Source: an uncultured beta proteobacterium
GTDB lineage: Bacteria; Pseudomonadota; Gammaproteobacteria; Burkholderiales; Burkholderiaceae_B
Assembly (NCBI GenBank): GCA_903932425.1
Contig: CAIZGG010000417.1
Span: forward strand, 1 to 44,272
DNA length: 44,272 nucleotides
Direction of reading: 5' to 3'
The notes under the pieces are model-generated. The model saw only the letters and a program-made list of their open reading frames with translations, searched no databases and had not been told where the DNA came from. The first letter of the stretch is position 1. Every line of letters begins with the position of its first letter. The position numbers and the translations under genes were made by a program. Shown here in pieces: positions 1 to 8,210 of the stretch.

Positions 1-140
1 GCCAAATGGCGCATCACCACTGAGTCTTTTCCACCCGAAAATAACATCGCAGGTCGTGCACATTGAGCAACGACTTCTCGAATAATGTAAATTGACTCAG
101 ATTCGAGCCAATCAAGATAAGCATGGTTAAGTTGATTCAT
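1..140 (-). CDS. cysD: Sulfate adenylyltransferase subunit 2 (5' end only)
   Basis: The reverse strand from the ATG at 140 encodes 46 residues before the window ends, so this is the N-terminus of a gene continuing to the left. The segment has the family opening with an ESIYIIREV stretch, followed by the PP-loop motif SGGKDS at about residues 35-40, which binds the pyrophosphate of ATP in CysD. With CysN, CysD makes adenosine 5'-phosphosulfate (APS) from sulfate and ATP in the cytoplasm. It starts only 4 bases after the cysH stop codon, so the two are almost certainly co-transcribed and sequential in sulfate assimilation. CysD proteins are usually near 300 residues, so most of the gene lies outside. 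Confidence 0.9.
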   Translation of the reverse strand, partial: MNQLNHAYLDWLESESIYIIREVVAQCARPAMLFSGGKDSVVMRHL

Positions 141-144
141 AATT

Positions 145-879
145 TCACTTCTGATGTAAACCACATTCTTTTTTCTGCTCTTGTAACCACCACCATCTGC
201 CGGCACGAATGTTCTCACCCTGGCGTATTGGTCGTGTGCAAGGCTCGCAACCAATACTTGGGTAGCCCTTTAAATGAAGAGGATGAATTGGTACTGAACG
301 TACCTTGATGTACGACCAAACGTCTGATTCAGTCCAGTCAAACAAGGGATTAAATTTTTCAATCCCTCGCTCACGATCGAGTTCTTTGAACGCCAAATCT
401 GCGCGCGTGACAACTTGCCCATTGCGCTGACCCGTCACCCAGGCCTGACAGCCTTGCAAGGCCTGAGCAAGCGGCACAATTTTACGTATACGGCAGCACT
501 GCTCTTTCGCTTCGACACTGTCGTAAAAGCCATTCTCGCCATACTGACTCACATACGCTTGAATCGCAGCCTCTGCTGGAAGAAACTGCTCAATCTCAAT
601 ATCGTAATGTTTGCGAATCGTTTCGATCATCTCGACCGATTCAGCATGTAGACGCAGCGTATTTAACGTAAAGACGCTGATTGCGGACTTTGAATGAGCA
701 ATGGCATCGATTAAGACTAAATCTTCGGCCGCCATGCTGCTTGCAAAGCGAACCTTCGAGTACTCCACATCAATCTGACGTAACCGTTCAAAAAGAGTCG
801 GGAGCTTATAGTCTAAAAATGCCTGGCCCGAATCTAAATTCGGAATCGTCCAAAGCGCTTGGGTCTGGCTCATGAGCAT
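145..879 (-). CDS. cysH: Assimilatory (phospho)adenylyl-sulfate reductase
   Basis: A 244-residue CysH-family reductase, which reduces APS/PAPS to sulfite with thioredoxin in the cytoplasm. The PP-loop-like region is SSMAAED near residues 47-53. The cysteine pairs Cys128-Cys129 and Cys211-Cys214 (GCEPC) are the ligands of the [4Fe-4S] cluster typical of the APS-using branch, and the C-terminal ECGLH at about 238-242 carries the catalytic cysteine. The middle motif reads TGQRNGQ near residue 149, where most relatives have two adjacent arginines followed by a DQS/EQS-like triplet, so the substrate-phosphate contact may differ. The start is the first ATG at 879 (a second lies two codons in); neither has a strong Shine-Dalgarno. 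It is followed directly by cysD. APS rather than PAPS preference is inferred from the cysteines. Confidence 0.92.
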   Translation of the reverse strand: MLMSQTQALWTIPNLDSGQAFLDYKLPTLFERLRQIDVEYSKVRFASSMAAEDLVLIDAIAHSKSAISVFTLNTLRLHAESVEMIETIRKHYDIEIEQFLPAEAAIQAYVSQYGENGFYDSVEAKEQCCRIRKIVPLAQALQGCQAWVTGQRNGQVVTRADLAFKELDRERGIEKFNPLFDWTESDVWSYIKVRSVPIHPLHLKGYPSIGCEPCTRPIRQGENIRAGRWWWLQEQKKECGLHQK

Positions 880-902
880 GCCAAAGAATTGGTAAGCTCA
901 TC

Positions 903-930
903 ATGCTACCCACGACCAAACTAATAGCAA
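903..930 (-). promoter_or_regulatory. Possible cysHD promoter
   Basis: On the minus strand a TTGCTA hexamer (925-930) and a TAGCAT hexamer (903-908) are separated by 16 bases and lie just upstream of cysH. Each matches the sigma-70 consensus at only 4 of 6 positions, which would fit an activator-dependent promoter. The -35 element overlaps the inverted repeat at 921-949. This is pattern matching by eye. Confidence 0.3.
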
Positions 931-949
931 AGTACATTTCTGCTATTAG
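921..949. promoter_or_regulatory. Perfect 9-bp inverted repeat upstream of cysH
   Basis: CTAATAGCA (921-929) and TGCTATTAG (941-949) are exact reverse complements separated by 11 bases. The centre lies about 55 bases upstream of the cysH start and overlaps the proposed -35 element. The spacing and AT-rich arms suit a LysR-type regulator site; sulfate assimilation genes are commonly controlled by the LysR-type CysB, but this site does not allow the regulator to be named. An RNA hairpin in a 5' leader is the alternative. Confidence 0.45.
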
Positions 950-1082
950 AATATTCTTCGTCAATTTATAAGCTTATGAGCACATGCCAATCGAGCTGCG
1001 TTTGTCGAGTGACACAACCCCATAAAAGACTTCACCATCAACACAAAGCAACCCAACGAGACGAGACGTCCTGACGATCAAT

Positions 1083-1319
1083 CTACTGAGGAGCCCGTAG
1101 TAAACGACCACCCGCTCGCAACGGCGCCAAAATGCCTTTGAGGCCGTTATGGTCAATTTCTTGCATCAGCTGCAACAAGCGCCCGATTTCACCCTCGGGA
1201 AATCCCTCGCGCGCAAACCAGTTCAAGTAGTTGCCTGGCAAGTCGGCCAACAACTTGCCTTGGTGTTTACCAAAAGGCATTTTCCAAGTCACTAATTTTT
1301 CTAGATCTTGGGGCTGCAT
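1083..1319 (-). CDS. DUF3820 family small protein
   Basis: A 78-residue protein with the DUF3820 pattern: a MPFGKHQGK stretch at about residues 14-22, LADLPGNYLNWFAREGFPEG in the middle and a short hydrophobic-polar C-terminus. Members are small cytoplasmic proteins, sometimes annotated as putative quorum-sensing-regulated virulence factors, without an established biochemical role. The ATG at 1319 is preceded by an AGGA at suitable spacing. It lies about 200 bases upstream of cysH on the same strand, but the dyad and possible promoter between them suggest separate transcription. Family membership is secure; function is unknown. Confidence 0.82.
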   Translation of the reverse strand: MQPQDLEKLVTWKMPFGKHQGKLLADLPGNYLNWFAREGFPEGEIGRLLQLMQEIDHNGLKGILAPLRAGGRLLRAPQ

Positions 1320-1475
1320 GGGTGATTCCTATCGCTCATTATTTTCGGATCTTAGGGCGTATGCATGATCCTTATTACCAAATCTTCGAAATCGTGGGGC
1401 TGTACGCTGCGCTCAAACGCCTCGAAGACCCAATATTGCATTATGCTTGAGCGATTCTGATCTTGGATAGTGTTC

Positions 1476-1895
1476 ATGACTAAAGCCACCCTTCACCTTT
1501 CGATCCCAGTAAGCGATATCGCTGCCACAGTGACGTTTTATCAAGACCTGCTCGGTTGCCGCGTAACTCGCGTCATCGCCGATCGCGCGGATATCGATTT
1601 TTATGGTCATCACCTGGTTGCTCAGCTATCGCCTCTTGAAGCTTCGCATAAGTCGGTCAATATCGGAAAAAATCCGTATCCCTTAAGGCATTTTGGCGTG
1701 ATCGTTGAGAGTGCGGTCTATCAAAAAATGCTCACAGCTTTACGTGCTGCAAACACACCTTTCGCAATGGAGCCCGATCACATCTTCATCGGCACCCCGC
1801 GCGAGCAACATGTATTTTTGGTGTTAGACCCGTCGGGCAATGCTGTGGAAGTGAAAGGCATGGTTAAGCCGGAGCAAGTCTTCTCTGAAGCCTAG
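1476..1895 (+). CDS. VOC-family (glyoxalase/dioxygenase-like) protein
   Basis: A 139-residue single-module vicinal-oxygen-chelate protein resembling the predicted extradiol-dioxygenase group COG3565. It shows the expected beta-alpha-beta repeats with candidate metal ligands: a His in LHLSIPV near residue 7, a His in RHFGVIV in the middle, and a Glu in AVEVKG near the C-terminus preceded by the typical LDPSGN turn. Such proteins bind a divalent metal and act on vicinal-oxygen substrates, but the reaction cannot be told here. I chose the ATG at 1476, with a GGA eight bases upstream, over the GTG at 1470. It stands alone between the DUF3820 gene on the other strand and a Bug receptor. Confidence 0.82.
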   Translation: MTKATLHLSIPVSDIAATVTFYQDLLGCRVTRVIADRADIDFYGHHLVAQLSPLEASHKSVNIGKNPYPLRHFGVIVESAVYQKMLTALRAANTPFAMEPDHIFIGTPREQHVFLVLDPSGNAVEVKGMVKPEQVFSEA

Positions 1896-2013
1896 ACCAT
1901 CTGAACTTTGTGCACAGCATCTGGCAGTATTTATAACGCTGACTCTGCTGTAGGCTCTGAGGATGAATCAGCAAGTTGCTTCACAAAAAAAAGATTTTTT
2001 TAAAGAGACACTT

Positions 2014-3000
2014 ATGAAAAATATTTTGAATAGTTTTAAAAAAACGCTCGTATTACCTTTGGCACTGATTGCACTGTTTGCCCTGCCTCAGGTCGCGCTC
2101 GCGCAATATCCCAACAAGCCCATCAAGATGATTATTGGCTATACGGCTGGCGGGGCGGCAGACAAGCTCATACGCCCAATTGCTGAGCGCGTATCCAAAA
2201 TCATCGGTCAGCCCTTTATTATGGAATATCGCCCGGGCGCAGGTGCCGCAATTGCGCTAGACATCACAGCTAAAGCCGACCCCGATGGCTATACCTTGCA
2301 CATCACCGATTCGGGCCCGATGGTGATTCTGCCAAATATGCGCAAGCTTGCCTATGACCCGCTCAAAGACTTTACCAATATCGCTATGATCGCAGGTGGT
2401 GGCACGGTGATTGTGGTGCGTCCAGATTCTCCTGCTAAAGATATCCAAACTCTCGTTGCCTTAGCTAAAAAAGATCCCTCAAAATGGAGCTATGGCACCT
2501 CAGGGATTGGCGGGGTCGGCCACCTGGCAGGTGAGCAGTTCAACAAGCTTGAAAACCTAAATATCACACACGTCCCCTATAAAGGTGGCAATCCTGCGGT
2601 GGTCGAGGTGTTGGGCGGGCATGTGCCCTTTTTGTTCTCCTCGTTAGGTTCAGCCGCCACCCAACTCGAAGCCGGCACGCTCAAGCCTTTGGCTGTCACG
2701 TCTCTTAAACGCAGTGTGATGCTACCGAACGTACCAACGCTTGATGAGTCTGGCTACAAAGGCTTTGACGCAGCAATCTGGTTTAGCATCGTCGGCCCCA
2801 AGGGCCTGCCAGCAGAGGTGATGGCTAAGCTTGTGCCTGCGTTTAACCAAGTAATGAAAGACCCAGCGGTCATTAAAGGCATTCAGGTGGATGGCTATGA
2901 CATGATGCCAATGACACCCGCGCAAATGGATGAGCTCGTGGCCAAAGATCTTGCTAAGTGGGGCAAGCTGATCAAAGAGGCCAACGTTCGCGACGAGTAA
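2014..3000 (+). CDS. Bug-family periplasmic solute receptor 1 (TctC-like)
   Basis: A 328-residue tripartite tricarboxylate transporter receptor of the Bug family. A classical Sec signal peptide with a basic start, a long hydrophobic core and an ALA cleavage site near residue 30 is followed by the family opening YPNKPIKMIIGYTAGG. The ligand-loop signatures RPGAGA and DPDGYTL lie about 40 and 60 residues into the mature protein. Bug proteins bind small carboxylates, amides or related compounds in the periplasm. The ATG at 2014 was chosen over one at 1963 because an AGAGA Shine-Dalgarno precedes it and only this start gives a clean signal peptide. No TctA/TctB membrane genes are nearby, so it is an orphan receptor; ligand unknown. 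Confidence 0.9.
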   Translation: MKNILNSFKKTLVLPLALIALFALPQVALAQYPNKPIKMIIGYTAGGAADKLIRPIAERVSKIIGQPFIMEYRPGAGAAIALDITAKADPDGYTLHITDSGPMVILPNMRKLAYDPLKDFTNIAMIAGGGTVIVVRPDSPAKDIQTLVALAKKDPSKWSYGTSGIGGVGHLAGEQFNKLENLNITHVPYKGGNPAVVEVLGGHVPFLFSSLGSAATQLEAGTLKPLAVTSLKRSVMLPNVPTLDESGYKGFDAAIWFSIVGPKGLPAEVMAKLVPAFNQVMKDPAVIKGIQVDGYDMMPMTPAQMDELVAKDLAKWGKLIKEANVRDE

Positions 3001-3064
3001 CGTTCTGCCGCCAGTCGCTTAGCTGGCTCGCTTATTTGAATTGATGAGCTCTTCAAAAACGAAT

Positions 3065-3103
3065 GCGTTCGAGCCACACCCTAAGGCCGGTTAGCTCGAA
3101 CGC
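3065..3103 (-). terminator. Possible terminator for the MFS gene
   Basis: An exact 10-bp inverted repeat, GCGTTCGAGC (3065-3074) and GCTCGAACGC (3094-3103), with a 19-base loop spans the stop codon of the minus-strand MFS gene. Reading the minus strand, a short run of five T follows a few bases later. It lies between two convergent genes, a usual place for a terminator. The long loop and short T run make it a moderate candidate. Confidence 0.45.
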
Positions 3104-4287
3104 TTAGACACCAAGAGCAATAAGCCTGACAGCGCTGCCAAGCCACCTGCGCAACCGTAGGCAAGGCCATAGTCATCAAAAAAGGTCACTGTGACAGAAA
3201 AAATTGACGGCATCAGCATCACACCGGTGAACATAAGGCCCGAACCTAAGCCTGTTGCCTCGGTGCGTTGTGCGCCGCCTAAGCGCGCCCATTCTGCATA
3301 GGCCAGACCAGTGAACCCACTTGCTGTGGCGCCAGCCACCGCGCAGACGATCAGCACCAAGTTGGGCGACCAACTCTCGGCAAACTGTCCTGCGAGCACT
3401 GACGCGATGCACATGATCAAACCTTGCAAAATGAGAAGCTGTCGCGCAGTGACATATTGATCAGCCAACCATCCCCAGATCGGTCGACTAATCACAGCAG
3501 AGATCTGATACACAGCAAGTGCCCGCCCCGCTTGAACCAAATCGAAGCTGGCTTTACTTGTCAGGTGAACGGTTAAAAACGAAATAAAACAGAGCTGCAG
3601 ACCACTGTAAACAAAGCTTGCGAACGCAAGAGACCTGATTGCACTGCTATCACGCAAGATTTTTATGGGGGACAACATCCCCTTAGAAAACACCTTGGTG
3701 GCAGGCTCTCGATCGATATCCCAACGCTCGCGCGCGAGTTGTAGCATTGTCAAGGCAAGCAAAACAGGTACTGTCTGACACAGTAGCGCCACCCGCCATC
3801 CCAGATGCAAGGTCAGCGGAACCATGACGAGACCTGCCAATACGCCACCCAAGGGGACGCCGATCTGCCGAATCGATAGCACCAGATTGATGACACCAGA
3901 AGGAGTACGCGGAACGAGTAAATGCGTACTGGAAGGCGCAGTGGCACCATAGGCCAAGCCTAAAAGCGCGGCTCCGAGCACGACCGAAAGCACACTGCCT
4001 AACGAGCAAGCTAATAGCATCGCGAGGGTTGCGATCAACACCAGCTGACTCACCCGCACGGCGCCATACCGTCGAATAAAGCGTGGAGACAGCAAAGACG
4101 AAATAATGCCTACACCGTAGACGGTTGAAATAAAGAAACCAACTAAGGTGCCGGGTACCTGAAGATCTTTTGCAATCACAGGGGCGACTACCGGAAAGGA
4201 GTAGGCCGCCATCGTGGCTAAGCTTTGCGTGGTGAGCGTCGCGGCTAGAGGCCACGTAGGAAAACGAGCGGGTAACTCGGTGCGCAT
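3091..4287 (-). CDS. Major facilitator superfamily transporter
   Basis: A 398-residue polytopic inner-membrane protein with about twelve hydrophobic segments in two halves separated by a basic, polar central loop near residues 190-210. The loop after the second segment, RFIRRYGAVRVSQ, resembles the MFS motif between helices 2 and 3, and the region near RQIGVPLGGVLAG resembles the helix 5 motif. The domain order and length are normal for a proton-coupled MFS porter. It is transcribed divergently from the metallo-hydrolase gene at 4348 and convergently with Bug receptor 1. Substrate cannot be inferred. The Shine-Dalgarno upstream of the ATG at 4287 is weak. Confidence 0.88.
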   Translation of the reverse strand: MRTELPARFPTWPLAATLTTQSLATMAAYSFPVVAPVIAKDLQVPGTLVGFFISTVYGVGIISSLLSPRFIRRYGAVRVSQLVLIATLAMLLACSLGSVLSVVLGAALLGLAYGATAPSSTHLLVPRTPSGVINLVLSIRQIGVPLGGVLAGLVMVPLTLHLGWRVALLCQTVPVLLALTMLQLARERWDIDREPATKVFSKGMLSPIKILRDSSAIRSLAFASFVYSGLQLCFISFLTVHLTSKASFDLVQAGRALAVYQISAVISRPIWGWLADQYVTARQLLILQGLIMCIASVLAGQFAESWSPNLVLIVCAVAGATASGFTGLAYAEWARLGGAQRTEATGLGSGLMFTGVMLMPSIFSVTVTFFDDYGLAYGCAGGLAALSGLLLLVSKRSS

Positions 4288-4347
4288 GTTATGTTATTTC
4301 TTTTATCGAATTCATCTATCGTACACATAAACGAAGAGAGCAAAAAA

Positions 4348-5457
4348 ATGCCGCACCAAAAATTAAACCGTCGTCGCTTTATTTTAGGCTCCTCTGCCCT
4401 GTTGGCGGGTGCCAGTTTGACGTCGCTTGTCAGGCCAACACAGGCAGCCATGAAAGTACCTGAGATCGATTCGCTGAACATTAAAGTCATCGTCGATAGC
4501 AGCTACGATTCGCCCAGACCCGGCACAAATCAATGGGTCAAAATTAAACGTACACCCTTCATTTCGACAAAAGATTACCGTAAGGCGCTGCACAATGAAT
4601 GGGGTCTGGCTTTAGCACTTGAGTCACGCATTGGGCAAGAGCAAAGGAAAATGCTGTTGGATTACGGCTATACGCCCACCGCATTGATGGGCAACATGGA
4701 AATCATGGACGTCAAGCCCGAGCAACAGCACGCCATGATTTTGAGTCATGGCCATTTTGATCACTTTGGGGGCTTGATCGCTTTTCTTCAGGCGAATCGT
4801 ACAAAACTGCCAGCAGATCTGACTTTGTACGTAGGCGGCGAAGATAACTTCTGCAATCGCAAGACTGCCAGTGGCGCGCCCGGCCATTTTGCCGATTGGG
4901 GTGTGCTCGACCGCCGCGAACTCGACGCACTGAACGTTAAGATTGTTTACTGCGAAAAACCGACGATTGTTCAAGGCCATGCCTTTACCACAGGCATCAT
5001 TGGCCGCACGAGTTTTGAAAAAGTACTGCCAAACACCTTGGTTGAGTTCAGCAAAAAGAATGGCCTTGGCTGTGAGATGCCAGAGCTCAATGCGAAAGCC
5101 GATGGTAAATTTGTAGCCGATGAACACGTGCATGAGCACGGCACTGCGTTTAATCTTCGCGATCGCGGCCTAATCATCATTTCTTCCTGTGGTCATGCTG
5201 GCATCGTTAACACCGTTCAACAAGCCATTGAAGCTTCTGGCGTGACCAAGGTGCATGCGGTCTTAGGCGGCTTTCATTTGTTTCCAGCGCCTGACGAATA
5301 CTTGACCGCTACGGTTGAAGCGCTTAAAAAATTCAATCCAGATGTGGTGATCCCCTTACATTGCTCGGGCCCGGGTTTTGTGACGGCGATGCACACCCTC
5401 TTAAAAGATCGTTTAGTCACTTCGACGACAGGTACTGAGTTTCAGTTCGGCGGCTAA
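4348..5457 (+). CDS. Tat-exported metallo-beta-lactamase-fold hydrolase
   Basis: A 369-residue MBL-fold protein. The N-terminus has a twin-arginine motif (RRRFILGSS at residues 8-16) and a hydrophobic stretch ending in TQAA, so the folded metalloprotein is probably exported to the periplasm. The metal-binding motif HGHFDH (residues 134-139) gives the His/Asp ligands of a dinuclear centre, and later SCGHAG and LGGFH segments fit the COG1237 branch (dihydropterin/ribofuranosylaminobenzene-phosphate-synthase-like enzymes). The start at 4348 follows a GAAGAGAG Shine-Dalgarno; an earlier in-frame ATG would put a polar extension before the Tat signal. The stop overlaps the next gene's start (TAATG), indicating translational coupling with the SCO-like protein. 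Substrate unknown. Confidence 0.88.
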   Translation: MPHQKLNRRRFILGSSALLAGASLTSLVRPTQAAMKVPEIDSLNIKVIVDSSYDSPRPGTNQWVKIKRTPFISTKDYRKALHNEWGLALALESRIGQEQRKMLLDYGYTPTALMGNMEIMDVKPEQQHAMILSHGHFDHFGGLIAFLQANRTKLPADLTLYVGGEDNFCNRKTASGAPGHFADWGVLDRRELDALNVKIVYCEKPTIVQGHAFTTGIIGRTSFEKVLPNTLVEFSKKNGLGCEMPELNAKADGKFVADEHVHEHGTAFNLRDRGLIIISSCGHAGIVNTVQQAIEASGVTKVHAVLGGFHLFPAPDEYLTATVEALKKFNPDVVIPLHCSGPGFVTAMHTLLKDRLVTSTTGTEFQFGG

Positions 5458-6083
5458 TGAGTTTTTTTCATCGCGCTGCCTTGACTGTGGCCAGTTTCTT
5501 ACTGGCCACAGTCGTGCTCTGTGCTCAGGCTCAAACTGCTCAATCAAGAACAGAGGCCACTCGCCTCATGAATGAACTGATGTCAGGCAAGGCTGCAGTC
5601 GGTGCCCCCTTTACGCTCACTGATCATCTTGGTCAAGCACGCAGCTTGAGCGATTTTCAAGGCAAAGTCGTCTTAATTTATTTTGGCTATATGTTCTGTC
5701 CGGATATTTGTCCGACCGACTTAGCCAATATCGCACGCTTACTGGCGCTTCTAGAGAAAGAGAGCGCACAAGTACAGGCAATTTTTATTACGCTGGATCC
5801 AACGCGCGACACACAAGAGTTAATTGGAAAATATGTGGGGCACTTTGATCAGCGCATTCTCGGGCTACGAGGCACTGAAGCCCAGACAAAAGAACTCGCC
5901 ACACAGTACAAAACGTTCTTTGAAAAAGTGAAAGTCAATGAACAGCAATACCTGATTGATCACACTGCATTTATCTATTTGATGAATCGGGCAGGCAAGT
6001 ACGTTGCCTTCTTTCCGCCCGGCACATCCCCCGAGCGCATGGCAACGATGGTGCGTGAAGAGTTAAGTCAAACCAGGCCTTAA
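5457..6083 (+). CDS. SCO1/SenC-family copper/thioredoxin-fold protein
   Basis: A 208-residue periplasmic or membrane-anchored SCO-type protein. The N-terminal hydrophobic stretch (about residues 7-25) is a signal peptide or anchor. The thioredoxin-like domain has the copper/redox motif CPDIC (Cys81 and Cys85) and the distal ligand His169 in IDHTAF, so the three usual copper ligands are present. SCO proteins deliver copper to the CuA site of cytochrome c oxidase or act as thiol-disulfide reductants. Here there are no oxidase genes; the gene overlaps the exported MBL hydrolase by one base and is translationally coupled to it, suggesting a shared periplasmic role such as metal loading or redox protection. 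That link is inference. Confidence 0.9.
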   Translation: MSFFHRAALTVASFLLATVVLCAQAQTAQSRTEATRLMNELMSGKAAVGAPFTLTDHLGQARSLSDFQGKVVLIYFGYMFCPDICPTDLANIARLLALLEKESAQVQAIFITLDPTRDTQELIGKYVGHFDQRILGLRGTEAQTKELATQYKTFFEKVKVNEQQYLIDHTAFIYLMNRAGKYVAFFPPGTSPERMATMVREELSQTRP

Positions 6084-6137
6084 ATTAAAGGTTGGTATCA
6101 AGAGATCACTCTCTAATACGACCAATCTTGTCGTCAT

Positions 6138-6179
6138 TGACCCCGCAGAGCTGGATCGAGATCCAAACTCAGGGGATCA
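6138..6179. terminator. Stem-loop between convergent genes
   Basis: A nested inverted repeat sits in the gap between the SCO-like gene and the convergent solute-binding protein gene. The outer arms are TGACCCC (6138-6144) and GGGG-A-TCA (6172-6179), with one bulged base. The inner arms TGGATC and GATCCA (6152-6165) are separated by only two bases. There is no T run on either side, so if it terminates transcription it would need Rho, or it may be a 3' stabilising hairpin. Confidence 0.3.
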
Positions 6180-6229
6180 CTTAAGCTACCTTCTCTCGCA
6201 ATACAGTCGAGGCCGCATCGATCGAGAAC

Positions 6230-7474
6230 TCAGTTCTTTGGCCAGTTAGGAGCAGCGAGCGACTCTTTCTCTGGGTAGACCGTGACTGGTATACCGTTTT
6301 GCCACTGCACGATGAGCAAGCTCGCACCTTCACGCCGCCCTGCCGCGTCAAACTTAAGCTTGCCACCTGGAAAATAATCCGCAGGACCGTTGCTTAGATC
6401 CATCTTTCTGAGGGCCTCGGCAACTGCTTCACGGTCAGCTTTTCCGGCAGCCTCAAGTGCAGCTTTAAAGATCCACATGTCGCCGTAGGTTGTCACAAAA
6501 TGCTGTGTCGCCCAGGGCTGCCCACTTTTCTTTTTAAACTCTTCAATCATGGGCTTTTGCGCACTCGTCGTCCAGTTAGCGACCACCGACATAACGCCCT
6601 CAAGTTGCTCGACATTCATGTTGGTTAACAGATCGGGATCAAGAATCGCTGCGCCGTTCGAGATGGTAGGCATCTTGCCTTTGCCGATGCCAAACTCATT
6701 CATTTTTTCAAGTAAGAGCTTGGCGTCTGGGATTGCTGTTGGCAAGAGCAACAGCATATCTGGACGCTTAGAGCGCACCCGTTGAATGAGCGGTGTCGCA
6801 TTCGCAAGCGGCGGTGTAAAGACCTCATCTACAACAAGCTCGAGGCCTAGCTTAGCCAACTGTGTCTCTTTAATTGGCTTCACGAAGGACACTGACGCTG
6901 CAGTGTTATCCATCACAATACCAATCGTCTTTGGTTTTTTACCGGTTGTTTTTTCGGCAAGTGCAACCAGTGCAGGTAAAGAACCCGCCGCTTGTGCGTC
7001 GCCCGTGGCAGAGGTCTGGAAAACATACTTGAAGCCGCGGGTCGTGATCGAGTCTGCATACGAGAACGTCAAGACTGGCAACTTTGCGCGCTCGGTCACT
7101 TCAGTCACAGCGAGGGTAAATGAGCTTAGATAGGCACCCGTTGCACCAACGAGATTGACGCCATCGGCAACCATACGCTGTGCTGCATTCTTAGATTTTT
7201 CAACGCTCTCACCCGCGTCAAACACCGCAAGCTTAAGTTTTGCGCCATTTAACGCCTTGACCCCCCCTTGCGCGTTGATCTCTGAAATCGCCAAATCAGC
7301 TGCGATCTTCATCACCTCGCCTTGTCGCGCCCAGGGGCCCGACATTGGCGCAATTAAGCCGATTTCAACATCTTTTGCCTGTGCCAGCACAGCACCTGAA
7401 CTGGCAAGCGCGGCAACCGCGAGGGCCGTGCTTAGAATAGTTCTTCTTGTAGCGTTTTTCTTGTAGTGCAACAT
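6230..7474 (-). CDS. ABC transporter solute-binding protein (Leu/Ile/Val-type)
   Basis: A 414-residue periplasmic-binding protein of the LivK/Peripla_BP_6 type. The signal peptide has a basic N-terminus with RRT, an alanine-rich core and an AVLA cleavage site near residue 31; the RRTIL stretch faintly recalls a Tat signal but lacks the consensus. The mature protein opens with VEIGLIAPMSGPWARQG, the family first-strand and ligand-loop signature. The ATG at 7474 follows a strong AGGAGAG Shine-Dalgarno. It is the last gene of the livH-livMG-livF operon, 28 bases after livF, so it supplies this importer's substrate. Family members bind branched-chain amino acids, amides, urea or aromatic acids; the ligand here is unknown. 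Confidence 0.9.
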   Translation of the reverse strand: MLHYKKNATRRTILSTALAVAALASSGAVLAQAKDVEIGLIAPMSGPWARQGEVMKIAADLAISEINAQGGVKALNGAKLKLAVFDAGESVEKSKNAAQRMVADGVNLVGATGAYLSSFTLAVTEVTERAKLPVLTFSYADSITTRGFKYVFQTSATGDAQAAGSLPALVALAEKTTGKKPKTIGIVMDNTAASVSFVKPIKETQLAKLGLELVVDEVFTPPLANATPLIQRVRSKRPDMLLLLPTAIPDAKLLLEKMNEFGIGKGKMPTISNGAAILDPDLLTNMNVEQLEGVMSVVANWTTSAQKPMIEEFKKKSGQPWATQHFVTTYGDMWIFKAALEAAGKADREAVAEALRKMDLSNGPADYFPGGKLKFDAAGRREGASLLIVQWQNGIPVTVYPEKESLAAPNWPKN

Positions 7475-7502
7475 GTGTCTCTCCTGATGTTATAAATATT
7501 TT

Positions 7503-8210
7503 CTACATTCCTAGATACGCACGACGGACTCGGTCATTACTCTTTAATTCATCGGGGCTACCCTCAAGCACGATTTTTCCAGACTCTAATACGTAGCCGC
7601 GATCGGCATAATGCAGCGCCTCGGCAACACGCTGTTCAACCAGCAAAACGGTTAAGCGCATCTCTCGATGAATTGTGATGATGCGCTCAAAAATTTCGTC
7701 GGCAATCGTCGGCGCTAAACCCATTGAAGGTTCATCGAACATCAACAGTTTGGGCGACGAAGCAATCCCACGCGCGATCGCTAGCATCTGCTGTTGGCCA
7801 CCCGATAGTGCGCCAGCCTGAGATTTTTGTCGCTCAGCCAAGACAGGAAACCACGAAAATATCTTTTCGATATTGTCTTTCCACGCGTCTTGCCCTGCCT
7901 GTGTATAGGCGCCCATCTCAAGGTTCTCAAGAATGGTGAGTGTTGGAAAAACCTGACGACCCTCTGGGATATGCGCAATCCCCAGGTGCGCTCGCTTCGC
8001 TGGGGGCACTGCCAACAAGTTCTGGCCATTGAATTCTATTGTCCCTTGCATCGCTGGGACTGTGCCTGAAAGCGTTTTGAACAGCGTCGTTTTTCCGGCG
8101 CCGTTGGGGCCAACGATCGCCGCAAACTCACCTTGGCGAATATGAATCGAGATATCTTTGAGCACTGGCAAGCCACCGTAGCCTGAACTGAGCCCTGTGA
8201 TCTTAAGCAT
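7503..8210 (-). CDS. livF: Branched-chain amino acid-type ABC transporter ATPase (LivF)
   Basis: A 235-residue ABC ATPase of the LivF type. Walker A is GPNGAGKTT (about residues 35-43), the signature LSGGQQQ is canonical (about 135-141) followed by LAIARGIA, Walker B is LLMFDEPSMGLAP, and the switch histidine position is a Gln in LLVEQRV, as usual for LivF. It powers import together with the LivG half encoded in the fused upstream gene. Its start lies 8 bases inside the end of that gene, so translation is coupled. The length is typical. The gene symbol reflects family, not proven substrate. Confidence 0.93.
   Translation of the reverse strand: MLKITGLSSGYGGLPVLKDISIHIRQGEFAAIVGPNGAGKTTLFKTLSGTVPAMQGTIEFNGQNLLAVPPAKRAHLGIAHIPEGRQVFPTLTILENLEMGAYTQAGQDAWKDNIEKIFSWFPVLAERQKSQAGALSGGQQQMLAIARGIASSPKLLMFDEPSMGLAPTIADEIFERIITIHREMRLTVLLVEQRVAEALHYADRGYVLESGKIVLEGSPDELKSNDRVRRAYLGM

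Noticed and set aside
123-308. A plus-strand open frame at the left edge
   Set aside because: It overlaps cysD and cysH on the opposite strand, has no family motif, and the cysteine-ligand and PP-loop motifs establish the minus-strand genes.
3683-4255. A 190-residue minus-strand frame inside the MFS gene
   Set aside because: It is in another frame of the same strand as the MFS gene, has Arg/Ser/Cys-rich low-quality composition, and has no Shine-Dalgarno or motif.
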